A stretch of 64,000 nucleotides of DNA, from NCBI GenBank assembly GCA_018340805.1, contig JACMZG010001911.1, forward strand, positions 31,115,867 to 31,179,866, given 5' to 3'. Origin of the DNA: Microvelia longipes. Lineage: Eukaryota > Arthropoda > Insecta > Hemiptera > Veliidae. Made by a program: the position numbers and the translations under genes. Positions 11,541 to 26,285 of this stretch are shown here, one piece after another. The notes beneath the pieces are model-generated. The model saw only the letters and a program-made list of their open reading frames with translations. It was not told the DNA's origin and did not search any database. Positions within the stretch are counted from its first letter, which is position 1. Each line of letters begins with the position of its first letter.

Positions 11541-12844
11541 AGTTAACCCCCCCTGTTATTAACTATCAAAGCCAAAATAATAGAAGAAAAAATACAATTA
11601 TTATTTTTTAGAGAAACTATCCCATGTCTTATAAGTAATCTCTTAATAAAAAGATATCGTTCTTTTTATTTATTTGCGCCATTTCGAAAAATTAAATTGA
11701 GCGTTCATCAATTATAAAGTAAATAACGAAAAATCTCGCTACAAATAAAATTTTAAGGCATAGAAAGGCAACCTTGACCTGTTGAGGCAACCTAACCATA
11801 ACAGAACATTATCGAGGTTCCATATGAGAGACTGCCAAAGAACATTGCTCAAACCTTAAGTACAAATAACACATGACTTCAGCAAAATTTTCAGCAAAAA
11901 GATCAAGCTTGGTATTATGTAACACAAAGAGTGTGTCAAAATTGGACAAATTTTAGGGCGGTTAAAAAAAAATATAAACAAAATATGGTTATGTTCTAGA
12001 ACAAGGTCATGAAGTGAAATGAGAGATAGCATTAATCTTTCCATTTGAAAAAGGGTTAACTTATTATATTATAGACCCATATTAGTTCAAGTATGATTTT
12101 CGATTGACGAAAATAAAAATCAATATATAAAAATTCTATTTTTTATACCAGCAGTGGAAATAATTGCCCCAAGAAGGGTTACAAAGCAAAAAGTGTTTAA
12201 CACTGAAAATTAATTATCTCAAAGTTTGACTAAGCTTAAGGGTTGTTTCAGACACGTTACGCATATTTGCCACTAGATATCTCTGATAACACCCTTTGTA
12301 AAGGGTCTAATAAAGATTAGTTCTAAAGATGTTTTATTAAAAATATAGAAGAGGAACTATCAAGTGTAGGGTAACGAATCGCGAATGAGAAGTGCTTATG
12401 GTAATGACTGATTCTGTTATTAGTTTTCTCTGTTAACACTTGATAAGGGACACTAAGTAGTTAGGGTTCATAGCGTATAATTAACTAGTGACATCAGCAA
12501 TAAAATGGTACAAGTCACTTTGAAATGGAAAGGAGTTCAACAAAGAATCAATGTGGATATTGACTGCATTTTTGACTCTTGTTTAAAGATGGATAAAGAA
12601 ACATTGAGTATACATGTAGTATAGCATATATTTTTTTTAAAAAACGTATTTTTACGTAGTAACATTTAAGGGCATATGTATTTCTTACGCAAGAGATTTA
12701 CATAAGTGTTTAATAAACAATCATTTGCAGCGGCATAAATGCTGTTTTCTTACCCCAACTTAATCGCAACATATTTCTAATCTAATCAAGTGGATGAGAC
12801 AAATTAGAATAAGGCCTCTTGTTTTGAAAATCCGCTAAATATAA
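11541..12844. other. No gene seen
   Basis: AT-rich non-coding DNA with no recognisable element. Confidence 0.55.
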
Positions 12845-13435
12845 ATATAAAAAATCGGGTACGGGATATCTCGGAACTTTTCCTCATCATATCGGATACG
12901 CTGCGCTCATCCTCCTTGCTTCGGACTCGCTTCGCTTATCCTCAAAATATATAATTCTCCAAATTTATACTGCAATAAGTTTTCAGACTAGCTTCGCTCG
13001 TCCTTAGATAGTAAATGCATCCACTTCATTCTCAGTAGTCACCCATACAGCACTGACTACGCTTAATGCTACTTAAGTTTTATCATCCAACAACAATTAT
13101 GGATAATCTTGTCATTTTTCCGAGTTTTATGTTTTTTTTAAATTTTCGCTGAGTCATTGTTGCGGGTCAATGACGTCATAAAAAATATTTATCTAATAGC
13201 ACAACTACAGCAGTAGACTAATTTTCGTATAAAGTTTCAACTCTCTAGCATAAATACACTAGGAGCTACAATGATAACAGACACACACACATATAGACAG
13301 ATGACTTTGAGAAAACCACTCAGGAGGTCTTTGTGTAATTTAAAACGAATAATTCCGGTTTCATCCCGGTTTCGATTTTTTTTGCAAACACAATACTTTT
13401 CCTATATACCTGCGGTATAAATAAGGAAAAGTAAA
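12845..13435 (-). mobile_element. 5S-type dispersed repeat, near-complete copy
   Basis: In minus orientation the blocks are: TTACTTTTCCTTATTTATACCG, CCGGAATTATTCG region, GTTATCATTGTAGCTCC, AGAGAGTTGAAAC, TGTGCTATTAGA, TGACGTCATTGACCCGC, then a 5S-like segment at 13033-13080 (AACTTAAGTAGCATTAAGCG, TAGTCAGTGC, TGTATGGGTGAC), then GACGAGCGAAGC, GATAAGCGAAGCGAGTCCGAAG, and the terminal GGAAAAGTTCCGAGATATCC. There is no protein coding. In 5S rRNA the corresponding blocks are box A, the intermediate element and box C of the type 1 pol III promoter. Confidence 0.7.
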
Positions 13436-14861
13436 AATATAATTAGTATAAATAGAAATATTGGCACAGTCAAACTTGTCTGATGGTCAAAGTAAGTTTG
13501 CAAACCCTTGAAAACAAGTATGATCACTTTTATTAAAACACACTCAGTCGAGCTTGCTCTTCTTAATGCTCGGGAATAACGACAGTATACCAAGTTCTAA
13601 TCAGTTCAGGTGATAAGTGGAGTTGAAAGTATATGGCTCATGTTTATGTAATAGTATATAATATATAATATAAGCTGTGTACACTTACACAAAACACAAG
13701 TTAAGTTTACCTTACGTTACAAGAACAAAACGAGACAAGAATTATGAAAAGAGCTATGACACTGTCTAAATGATCAGAGCCTTTGCCTTGACTCACACTT
13801 AATGTAGACATAGCTATAATATAATGTTCAAGGTATAAGTAAAGAGTTAACTCCCGCAAACAAATAGAAAAGAATTGCTGTTTTTTATTCCTCTAATAGT
13901 ATTGTCGTGTGTCGTGCATGAGATAAAAAAAAGTTTACAAAACGTTAATAAACGTTAAGCTTTGCCCTAATGGTTTTTCCTCGATACTATTGGTTCAAGA
14001 ATCTTACTCACTAATGAGCCATAAAGTTAGTTTTTATTTATGGAAAGAAACAGTATTATCTATTCTTTTCTAAGATAGTTACCAGTGGTTCATTGTTTTT
14101 TTTCATCCCAAGATTTCATTACCTTTGCAAACCGCATCCATTTTAAACCACGATCCCTTTATTTGAAAAATCCCAGTTTCATTAAGTTTAAAATTTATGT
14201 TTGTTAGCTACTAAAATTACTATTCTTTTACAACTTTCTTTATGATCGTTTATATTTAAAACTATTAACTTTATAGCTTTGAGAGAATAATAGTCTGCAG
14301 ATTTTAAATAGCTTTTAAAGCGTTGAAAGTAATGAACTAATAGATTTGTAATAGCTAATATTTTTATCTATCAATTAAAACCATCTGTCGCGCATAATGC
14401 ATTGAGAATATTGTATTTTATTGGTCAGTAGAATGCCACCGATTAATTGTTAATTGCAGCAAGACATTAATAAATAAAAGACAATTCATTAATACAGAAT
14501 TAATAAATAAAAACAATTTGGTATGGGGAGCCTCAGATTTCTTCTCACGACTCTGCTTGCTGAAAAGGGTATCCCAAGTTTAAAATGTTGAATATTAAAC
14601 AGATGAAAACAAATTTTTAACCTGTACCCGCGTACTCAGAATACCCATTACGGCTCCGACTCTCTCTGTGGCCGTGTTGCGGCCAAATGGTTGTTGTCTT
14701 ATATTGGTTTGTCATATTACTAGTTTATGTAAGCGGCATACTGCCACGATATACATACGTATACGCATTTGGAAGCGAACTTCAAAATGTATTAGCCAAG
14801 TAAAAGTGATTTGTTTAGACATGGTTAAGTATGCCTACCGATAAAATCAGAAGTAACACTA
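13436..14861. other. No gene seen
   Basis: AT-rich DNA without recognisable element or coding region. Confidence 0.55.
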
Positions 14862-15062
14862 ATAGCTTATTACGTACGTATACAATAATATCTGTGTATT
14901 ACATTTCAGCTCAATGACACAATTTTTGAGGTTTTGAAATCTTTCTGATTTTTTTTCAGTTATTATCTTAGGTTATTAACATCAAACACATTTTATAAAC
15001 ATTAGGGTTCTAAACATTCATGATTTTTTTACTGAGTTTCAATCAATTTCAAGATATTTCTC

Positions 15063-15397
<335 letters not shown>

Positions 15398-16150
15398 CTC
15401 AGCAGTATATATATCTTGATCAAGGAGTCACTCCTTTCAGAAAAATCACATTTCTCCCTCTCCCTCCCCCCTCCATGATAGCAACCTCATAAGCTCATTT
15501 CTTTTGAAAACTCACTAATTGTCATTATTTACATTAATAAAAATTATAAACATTGACTTTTTAACACAGCGTATTGCCTATCGTCAAGTAAAAATACAAA
15601 TACAAAATTTATAATTAGAGATGGCATGCTATATGAAAAATTATTTTTAAAGGATAAATAGTGATAAAAGTGAAGCGGCAACAGAAAAGCGTTATTTAAA
15701 TAAACCCATACTCTGCGCGAAACAATTATAAAATATTAATTCTCACAAATCGTTTTTGTTCGTCAAATTTAACGTACATTTATTACAAAAACGATTTGTG
15801 AGAATTAATATTTTATAATTGTTTCGCGCAGAGTATGGGTTTATTTAAATAACGCTTTTCTGTTGCCGCTTCACTTTTATCACTATTTATCCTTTAAAAA
15901 TAATTTTTCATATAGCATGCCATCTCTAATTATAAATTTTGTATTTGTATTTTTACTTGACGATAGGCAATACGCTGTGTTAAAAAGTCAATGTTTATAA
16001 TTTTTATTAATGTAAATAATGACAATTAGTGAGTTTTCAAAAGAAATGAGCTTATGAGGTTGCTATCATGGAGGGGGGGAGGGGAGAGGAGAAATGTGAT
16101 TTTTCTGAAAGGAGTGACTCCTTGATCAAGAATATATATACTGCTGAGAA

Positions 16151-16220
<70 letters not shown>

Positions 16221-16232
16221 GTGTGTGTGTAT
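16151..16232. repeat. (TA)n-(GT)n microsatellite in the right arm
   Basis: Counterpart of the left-arm array, much shorter, and ending in (GT)n ATGTATGTACGTACG. Confidence 0.95.
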
Positions 16233-16462
16233 GTATGTACGTACGAGAAATTTCTTGGAATTGATTGAAACTCAGTAAAAAAATCATGAATGTTTAGAAC
16301 CCTAATGTTTATAAAATGTGTTTGATGTTAATAACCTAAGATAATAACTGAAAAAAATCAGAAAGATTTCAAAACCTCAAAAATTGTGTCATCGAGCTGA
16401 ACTGTAATACACAGATATTATTGTACACGTACGAAATAAGCTATGTACGTTAAATTTGACGA

Positions 16463-18480
<2,018 letters not shown>

Positions 18481-18616
18481 TTTTTTTTTTCGCTTAAACC
18501 CGTAACGGTCATTTAGCGTTTTCCCCTCACTCAAATCTCACTCAACTAATAAACCCCTGAGTTTGTACTCATCCAATCATCTAGGAAGCGCCCCCTCCGT
18601 ACATGGTGGCACATAT

Positions 18617-18800
18617 GACCAGTTCACAGTGTGTCTAATTCATCTAGCCCAACCAGACTCTATCAAAACTCACTGCCCTGGCTAGTGCCCGTGACTAGTT
18701 CACAGTGTGCCTAGTTCATCTAGACCAGCTAGACTCTGGCTAGGCTCACGCTAACGCCGACTACTAGTTCACTGTGTGCTTGTTTCATCTAGTCTTACTA
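18617..18800. repeat. Three-copy tandem repeat, about 70-76 bp
   Basis: The phrase GACCAGTTCACAGTGTG at 18617 recurs at 18693 (GACTAGTTCACAGTGTG) and about 18762 (TACTAGTTCACTGTGTG). Each is followed by a C/T-rich TAGTTCATCTAG phrase. The surrounding 18500-19200 is clearly less AT-rich than its neighbours, and it has no convincing coding frame. Confidence 0.75.
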
Positions 18801-19199
18801 GCTCCCCTGATCACATTCGTCTCACTTGGCCTCGTCCTTCCAGTCTCACCAATCTCATCAGTTCCTCTAGCATCACCAGACTTTTGCTCGGCTCACCGCT
18901 CTGGCCAGTCGAGCGCCACCCGAAAAAGAACTCTAGCACCCAGATGTCAGCGTGCACAAACTCATTCTTTAGCCCTGACCTGAAAGTCAAAGCTCCGCAG
19001 TGCTATTAGGAGACGTCTGTCTTCAAGAACCGAGCACTTTGTTCCTAGTCACTTACGTTACTCATGTCGACATTTTCACTGACTAAGTTTTCGGACGTAC
19101 AAAGGCTCAGTATATCTTTCCGATCTTCATCTCCCCCAGCCCGCAGAACATTAACTTTTCGTGAGCTGGAGACAACGGAAACGTGGATCCAGACTTGTC

Positions 19200-19410
19200 T
19201 CAGATGAAACTAGATCCAACCCCGCATTTGCGTATTAGTAGCCAAGGAAACCACGTAAAACCCTGGATGGGTTTGCCGGCCTTGAATTCAAGACCTCCCG
19301 AGTGTACGGTACAAGGGATAACCTCATACTGAGGTCGTCCCCTGGCTGGATTTGAACCCTCGACCTCCAGGTCGAAAGGCGAGCGCTCTACTACTGAGCT
19401 ACCGGAAATA
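19200..19410 (-). mobile_element. tRNA-derived SINE
   Basis: On the minus strand a tRNA-like head runs from about 19405: TCCGGTAGCTCAGTAGTAGAG (A box TAGCTCAGTAGTAGAG), then GGAGGTCGAGGGTTCAAATCC (B box GGTTCAAATCC). The body continues with CCCATCCAGGGTTTTACG and GTGGTTTCC. The 75-residue minus-strand open frame (SSVVERSPFDLEVEGSNP...) is the translation of this tRNA-like sequence, a pattern familiar from spurious invertebrate protein predictions, so it is not annotated as a gene. Confidence 0.75.
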
Positions 19411-21099
19411 TAATTATTTCTAATCACGTCTATTTTAGCAACGAAATCAAGAAGTTTCTAAAGAATATAGATTCGATTTAGCACAATAGTAAAGTTGTAT
19501 AAAACAATTAAAGTAAGTTGTGTTGGACATGGTCATTACTTGTTGCTTTTGTAATGGGTTATCTTATTCTATGCTGGTCACTTGTGAGGTAAGTGATAAT
19601 CAAGAAATTGACATGGGCTTTACTGAGCTAGATATAGCTGAACGAAATTATTATTTTGCGATACCTAGTGATAAGTCAGCGAAATAATTGATAACTCATG
19701 TGTTATCAAATATCGTAAATATGAATTAATCCCGTAAAAATAAATAAGGTTTGATGTCTCACATAAACTGACTAATGCCATTTTTTCAAAGTGATATATA
19801 TAGTGAATGGGTTAAATACAACTTGAGATAAAGAAACAAGAACTATTTTATAAAGGTAAAAAATCTTATACTAGAAACTGGGTGGGTTCGTGATGTAGAT
19901 GAATGGTGGCACGTCTACATGACATATGAGGTGTTTACGACTTCAGATATCCCATCTACTCGTAAGTCCAATGCTTAATGATACTGTTTAGCATCAGATC
20001 ATAGATTAAGTCCCACAGACTTAGAGGTCCACGCATTAACAACCCATTAGGACTCTGTCCAAAAGTTTTTTCTCGCCTTAAAGTTTAGATGGCCTTTTTT
20101 TTCTCCTTCTATCTTTGATCATATAGGATGCAGTTTCATAAAAAAAGGTGATGTACATGTCCTTGTTTAAAGGCTTCCGTATCGTATATAAAATTGAATT
20201 TAACAAACGCCCTGGTAATTTATAATGTACGCTAAACGCTAAACCATTTCATTAAATATTATTTTTTCTAACATAAAATATATTATTTTTTATTTTATTA
20301 TTTACACATTTTTACATTTTTTTAACATAAAACATTTACAAAAAACCTATAACATTTTGACAATTCGCCATCAGAATTTAACATTAACCTAAAAGTGGCA
20401 ATACTTCGGTCTTTCTACGTTTGGCCTGCAGAATAAATAATGATCCAACGTTTAGGATGGTATGAGTTCAGACTCGCTTTGCTCATCTTTAGAATGTGAT
20501 GTTTATCCACAGTTTGAGGTGGCACTACTTCGGCCTTGTTTATTTTGGCACTACTCGTCCTCAAAATTATAGAGTAACTCAGTGTTAACGATGTTTATAA
20601 CTTAAGTCTATCCAAATTTCAGAAAAATTATTACTGCAGATAGCCATTAAATCAAATAATACATATAAGGGAATAACTCTTGTATGTTGGCGAGTCCGTA
20701 AAAATCCTTAGTCATACTTAGCAGCCTAGTAATCATTCCGTCTAAACTTTTTAAAAGTTACATACCTTAATTTTTAAAAAGTTCTTTTTGTTTGATTAGA
20801 ATATATAACATATGTTAGCCCATAAACAGCTAAAAGTCAATATTTGCGATGGCGACAGATATCAGGATGATTTTTATTGCATCGATTAAAACGATAATCA
20901 TTATCGATTTTCCACGATTTTTCAAATCTTGATGACTCAGTGAAGTAGGTTAACAAGATTTAATAATGTATATTTTCCAGACAGCACAATTCGACTTTAA
21001 GTCTGATCTTTTTGCCAAGTTTCAACTTTCTAAAGTGAAAAGAGGGAGAGCCATTGATAACTAACTAACTTTGCGATCAATCATACAAAGTTCTTTTAT
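19411..21099. other. No gene seen; possible 5S-type tail traces
   Basis: AT-rich DNA. At about 20455-20575 the phrases CAGACTCGCTTTGCTCATCTT, ACTACTTCGGCC and CTACTCGTCCTCAAAATTATA resemble the minus-oriented tail of the 5S-type repeat, but no 5S block can be seen. Confidence 0.4.
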
Positions 21100-21250
21100 C
21101 ATATAAAATATGGGCCTTAGGGCCGTAGCAACTATGTGGCGTTTGCCCCTCGAGCCGCATTGCTGTTGGTTCGTATCATTTGTTTTTTTTTTATTATTTG
21201 TTGTTACATGACATTTTGCCATGTATTGAGCGAATTTACATCGCTTTTGG
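21100..21250 (-). repeat. Relative of the GC-hairpin repeat at 27060-27305
   Basis: The minus strand reads AAATTCGCTCAATACATGGCAAAATG, CATGTAACAAC, then CTACGGCCCTAAGGCCCATATTTTAT. The copy at 27060-27305 has AAATTCGCTAGATACATGGCAAAATG, CATGTAACAAG, CTACGGGCCGAAGGCCCGTATTTTAT. Here the GC hairpins are mostly decayed. Confidence 0.6.
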
Positions 21251-21774
21251 GGCAATAATGCATATACGCATAAACCTTAGTCAAATTTAATCAAATGAAT
21301 CATAAAATTAATTTTCCACGGAGGGAAGCTTTTCATGATTGTAAATATTTTACTCAACATAAATGTGCGAAAGACATGTAGCAGTTGTAGCGCAAGGTAT
21401 GATATGCTACTTTAACTGCCAACTTCTCCAACAATGCTTCAAAACTACACATCAAAGATTTGCTTCTTTTGTACCCTCACACTATGTTTTTCTCAAATAT
21501 AATTAAAGATCTGAGTGATATTAAACATTCAGCGTCTTAAAATGTAGACAATTTTTCGACGCTATCGATTGTAGCGAATACGAAATGATGGTCCTATTCC
21601 CAGAAATTTATACTCAAAGGTGTCTTTTTTACTATTATTTTGTGCCAACTATTCATATCTTTGAATCTTAATTGAATCAGATGTCTATGTAATATACTTA
21701 ACTAAATAAAATTAGAAAGAAGCACCCGCTTATCAAATCCATTAGATTTTATTACCTACTAAATAAGGCTTATT

Positions 21775-21840
21775 GATCCCAATCAGTCTGTTTGATCCCC
21801 AACAGGCTGTTTAATCCAAAATAGACTGATCCAACTGCAT
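21775..21840. repeat. Short tandem repeat, about 22 bp, three copies
   Basis: GATCCCAATCAGTCTGTTT, GATCCCCAACAGGCTGTTT and AATCCAAAATAGACTGATCC follow one another. Confidence 0.65.
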
Positions 21841-21899
21841 AGAGTACTTTTTAACTTTTCCTTTAAGCTAGTTCCTGCTACGTCTTCTAGATCATAGGT

Positions 21900-22225
21900 C
21901 AAAACTATCACTAAGCATCAAGCTTCGAATTTATAGCGTAGTCTTAAAACCCGCGTGGTCCTGGTCTAGAAGTGTGGGATACCACTAAGCCTTCCAACTC
22001 CCAACGTCTTCAAACCTTACAGTTAAAAATCCTCAGGAAAATCACTAATGCTCCCTTTTATGTTTCTAATCTTACCATCCATAACGACCTCAAAGTCCCA
22101 TTTGTTAAAGAACTCTCTAAATCCCGCTACCAAATATTCCATGAATCCCAAGTAGACCATCCCATCCCAATCCTCTCGTACAACTTCTCTCCTGTAAAAC
22201 CCTTCCCCCCAGGCGCCTAAGAAAA
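21900..22225 (+). pseudogene. Jockey-like LINE reverse transcriptase C-terminal remnant
   Basis: From about 21907 one frame reads SLSIKLRIYSVVLKPAWS. After a frameshift near 21960 a second frame reads GLEVWDTT, then LQTLQLKILRKITNAPFYVSN and LTIHNDLKVPFVKE, ending PFPPGA-stop at 22220. The order (LKP.W.YG...W, Q...LR.I.NAPWYV.N, H.DL..P.V.E) is the region after the reverse transcriptase domain in Jockey-clade non-LTR retrotransposons. The copy is 5'-truncated and frameshifted; the RT catalytic part is absent. No clear poly-A tail or target duplication could be set. Confidence 0.75.
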
Positions 22226-23615
22226 TAGTGGATCCGAGACCAGTTAAACAAGCCATAAATCGTTTTTATACAGTCATTTTTTTTTCTATTCTACATCTAT
22301 TTATACTAAATCTATCAACACCCGTTAGAGTGCAATCACTGGAATGTTTCCTTACCAGCCTCTCAAGTCAACGAAACTATGCTAACCCTAATACTTGAAA
22401 CCCTAATAAAATGTCAAAAAAATCCTTTAAGGTAGTTTCTGTTTGATACTAAAATGCAATCTGTAATGCAATATGTTTACTCATTCAAGTCTTTTATAAT
22501 AAAATTTCTAATGAAATTTAACTTAAAACTAAGCTGACAGTAGTCTAATTATTAAGTCTATTGCCGCTAACATATAATGTAGTTATATATTGCATTACAG
22601 AAAACCTTGCGTGCTATTTCATACAATTTCTGTCTAATTTTTGCAAATTGTTATCTTTACAGTGCAATAATGTCTAATTAAAAATAATTTGTTAGATATA
22701 CAGTACTAATTCTATTGTATTAACTTACACTTGTTATCTACCATGTAGGTAATTAGCACATTCACACTTCTTGCACATTTGTTAAATATAATTAAGTAAA
22801 GAAATACAGTGCATCATTTAATAATTAATCAAGATAAAATGCTTATTAATGTATATTATTCCAATACATTAAGTATCGAGTTATTTATCGTTTTGTTTTT
22901 ATTCATATGTGTTTCTATAGTTCATTGCTTTTTATACCTTAGATAAAATTGTTCATAATGTGAAAAAGACTTATTCTAAGTATTTTAAAGTACGACAACA
23001 TATAAGACTTTTTTGTATCAACTGTTACTACAAAAAATAATGTCACTAATTAAATAAAATAGAGATATTTCTCGATATAATTGCGATTCGATTCCGTGAG
23101 CGCTTTTTTACTTCTTAAGTCATTAAATAAAGAACAATAAACCTAAAGTTGAAGTAAGAGGATAATTTAAGTTTAAGACTATAATAAGTCCAGACAACTT
23201 TAAGACCTGTATTAATTAAAAGAGTTAATAAAAATTCTGTGACTTTATACTTAAATTAAAACAATCACCGGCTATTATTTCTCCGTGGATTGCTTCGCTT
23301 CTTTTTCTTGTGGCATTTTTTCCTTAAAACATCAAAAGATCTTAGCTATAAAAAAATTAACTCTGAAAGAATGTGGTGTAATGAGTAAGTATAGATTACT
23401 TAATGTAGATTATTTTTTAACTTTGTTGTATGAGTTCGAATTACTTTAGCTTGATGTTGTAACATTTATGTAATTAGTTTTAGCGAATTTCCTTATAAAG
23501 GAATTGTTTATTTAATCGGCGGCATGGCTGTTGTTGATCCCGGGAGTGTCCAAAATTTGTTTCAAATGCCCCTTAATACGAAAAATGTGTTTTGCGAGAC
23601 ATAGACGACAACGAC
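22226..23615. other. No gene seen
   Basis: AT-rich DNA. The minus open frame at 22023-22256 is the shadow of the LINE remnant. Confidence 0.55.
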
Positions 23616-24177
23616 TTCTAAGCCAGTGGCTCTTACATGGGGCCGCGAAAGGGTTTTTGAAGAGGGCAATACTTTTGATAAAAGAAGAAAATGGTAATTA
23701 AATGAATGAGAGATTTATTCAAAAATTTGGAAATAATAATTTAGTTTCGATTACTTATTCGTCAATTGATGAAGATACTTTACAAGATATCTCTTTAGGT
23801 ACTTTATAGATCTTTTTTCAGGTAAAGTCCTCATGTAGAGCCTTGGATTTCTAAGGGTCTGGTATCAGGACTCGGTCAACCTTAATGTTAAATCCTGTAT
23901 AGTAAACTCTTTAAGCACTCTAGAACTAGTATACTTGTAAATGAAAATAATTAGATGCGTTTATATGATCAAACTTCGTCTTTGCCGTGTTACAAAAAGT
24001 TCTTTGCAGAAGTAAAGAACCGCGTGCAGATTGAATCTTGTCTTAAAATTGTTGTAACATATTTACAAATTGATAAATAAGTTGAAGGTATTCAACAACA
24101 AAAGCCACACTAGATTTAATGTTTTCTATTTAAGTGTTTGTAATAAAACTTTGTTAGATACTCTTTAAAATAACAAA

Positions 24178-24660
24178 AATCGGGTACCACGGAACTTTTC
24201 CTTACCACTTCGGATTTGCTAAGCTCATCCACACAACTTCGTACTTAATTCGCTCGTCCTCAGATATTAAATACAACTTCAGAGGGCTCGCCGTGCTCAA
24301 TGAAATAAGAAGTTATTCACTGATATATCTTTATTAGTTGAGAGCTCGCGTGTTGGGAGTTCTCGCAACACATGAATATCCCTAAACCGGTCCAGGGATA
24401 TTCATATCCAACAGTAAGTATCGACGGTAGCTAATTCTTCAATTTCTTCTACATTGAATAGATTAATATATCATTTGATACTACCGAGTTTTGCAAAACA
24501 TGAATAGTTAACACAATATATGTCTCTCGCACAATTTTATTGTAAATAGATTAATTTTATTCACAACGGTCACCCATCCAGGCACAAACCTCGCTCGATG
24601 CTGCTTAATTTTATGATCCACCAAATATGTCTATACGGGCGAATAGACATATTTCCACGT
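24178..24660 (-). mobile_element. 5S-type dispersed repeat, interrupted copy
   Basis: The outer tail at 24178-24300 reads (minus strand) GAGGACGAGCGAATTAAGTACGAAG and ends GGAAAAGTTCCGTGG. The 5S-like part is at 24567-24616 (AAAATTAAGCAGCATCGAGCG, CTGGATGGGTGACCG), with box C especially well preserved. About 230 bp between them (24320-24555) are not in other copies and include a 12-bp hairpin at 24372-24405. Confidence 0.6.
24372..24405. repeat. 12-bp hairpin
   Basis: ATGAATATCCCT and AGGGATATTCAT flank a 10-nt loop, in the extra segment of the 5S-type copy. Confidence 0.85.
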
Positions 24661-24822
24661 AAAGGAACGAAACTTTGTAAAAAAATTGTGTTACAATAAG
24701 TATTGGTAATTTTATCGTTTCCATAAAATGTAAAAGAGAGGGGTTCCCCCTCTCCAATTCCTTTGGGCCCTTTCATTTAGGGGGACCGTATTCACAAAAG
24801 GTTAAAAACCACAGCTCTAAAT

Positions 24823-25676
24823 TACCTTGCGACCACTGAATAAGTATTTTAAGTACTAATGTTTATTTCCAGAGAATAAAACTGAATAATTATTATCACA
24901 TTGCGTAGTAAGTACATATGATGGATGTTGTCTGTCGGTAAAATTTCTCTATTTAGCTTTGATGTTTTTGTAATATTATAAAGTCAGTCAGTCATCGATT
25001 TATATAAATCACTTTTATTTATTTCAGTTAGTCTTGTCTCATCTGAAGGATGATATGGTAAGGATAGCTAAGTTTTTGCACGTGTGTTACTTTAAACTTG
25101 AGATAAGATTTACGCAAATATATAGGGCAAATTAAAGAATAATTACTAACTAAACTCATGTAATGATATGAATTAACCTAAGGTAAATGACTATGTAAAA
25201 TTGTTGGAATCATTGTATGTATCGATTAGATTCATCGTGAATATTGACACAATGAAAACAGTAAGTATTCTCCAGCGGTATTTAGAATTTCAGCATGAAG
25301 TTTTTCAACATTTTTTTCCAACTGATATTAATTTTGACGGTTTAGGTAATGAAAAAAATGTAATTATTTGTAAAATACATATACATGAATTCAAGGCATT
25401 AAAGGATAAAAATATAGAATTTTAATTAACTAATTCTAAAGCGTCTTAACTATTCTGGGTACAATAATCTAATTTTACGATCTTAGCGAATTTTTTAGTA
25501 GAATATAACGCTTAAGAAAAAGGTCGAGGTCTGACTTTATTTTTAAAATTGTTTAAAAGTATAACAAAAAATAATTGTGCTAGAGCGAACACCTTATAAG
25601 TAAAATGCAATGCTACATCTGGGAACTGTTTCACATCAACATTCGTCAGTATTGATGCCTCAGCATAAGGTCATGT
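24823..25676. other. No gene seen
   Basis: AT-rich DNA. The open frame 25201-25425 (+) encodes 74 residues with no domain I recognise; its first codon is TTG and it has AT-rich composition like the flanks, so it is not called. Confidence 0.5.
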
Positions 25677-25725
25677 CCCACTCTGTTTCGTTACACTTAA
25701 CTCCATCAAGGCGCCGACAGAGCCT
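25677..25725. repeat. Dispersed repeat fragment shared with 44815-44860
   Basis: CACTCTGTTTCGTTACACTTAACTCCATCAAGGCGCCGACA here parallels TACTCTGTTTCGTTACGTCTAACTCATCAAGGCACCAACA at 44815-44855. Confidence 0.65.
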
Positions 25726-25929
25726 GAAATCACTCTGACCTTCAATCAAATTCCGCAGAATATAATGCGATGTATTTACCAGAGACGAGTGGTCTCGTCT
25801 CGAATCACAGATGTAGTTTTCAAATTATCGAAAACCAAAATTACGGTCGAGAAAAAAAATCGAGTAGGGTGTCGTTTTCCATGTTTTTTGGCCTCTGAGT
25901 CGAATGGCAGTGGTCCGGAGTCAATACAT

Positions 25930-26270
25930 AATTCTTGCTTAATGTTTCGGTTCATGCTTTAGAACCTAAGCTGCTGTTACTCAATTGTCAAGCACTGCTC
26001 GTAACTCATTTTGTCTGTATTTTTCAAAGGAAATGCGCTAAAACCTTTAAAGATAACTGACTAAGCTTAAAGATAAGTAACTAAGCTTAAACTAGTGCAA
26101 GTAATAGTGCGTACTTCTAATTTTAGAGGCATAGTTTTGTACAACCAACTGGATAATTATGCGCATTTCCTTTGAAAAATACAGACAAATGGAGTTACGA
26201 GCAGTGCTTGACAATTGAGTAACTGCTCAGGTTCTAAAGCATGAACCGGAACCGTAAGCAAGAAATGGGC
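25930..26270. mobile_element. Hairpin (foldback MITE-like) element
   Basis: The left arm (about 25930-26037: CTTGCTTAATG, GGTTCATGCTTTAGAACCT, TTACTCAATTGTCAAGCACTG, GTCTGTATTTTTCAAAGGAAATGCGC) is the near-exact complement of the right arm (about 26160-26268). The central part holds a two-fold direct repeat of TAACTAAGCTTAAAGATAA. No coding capacity. The Cys/Arg-bearing open frame at 25765-25962 overlaps the left arm and is not regarded as real. Confidence 0.75.
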
Positions 26271-26285
26271 TGTTAAGCACGGAAA

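Larger units (their letters stand above)
23624..24814. mobile_element. hAT-like non-autonomous element
   Basis: The left end is CAGTGGCTCTTACATGGGGCC and the right end is AAAAGGTTAAAAACCACAG, whose complement begins CTGTGGTTTTTAACC; both resemble the hAT terminal form CAGTGGTTCTTAACC. The 8-bp flanks TTCTAAGC (left) and CTCTAAAT (right) are similar and resemble the hAT target consensus nTCTAGAn. No transposase reading frame is visible. A minus-oriented 5S-type repeat (24178-24660) lies inside, so it inserted later or was carried by the element. Confidence 0.5.

Noticed and set aside
19200..19427. 75-residue minus-strand protein with SSVVERSPFDLEVEGSNP
   Set aside because: It is the translation of a tRNA-like SINE head and body; this peptide pattern is a well-known artefact of such repeats.
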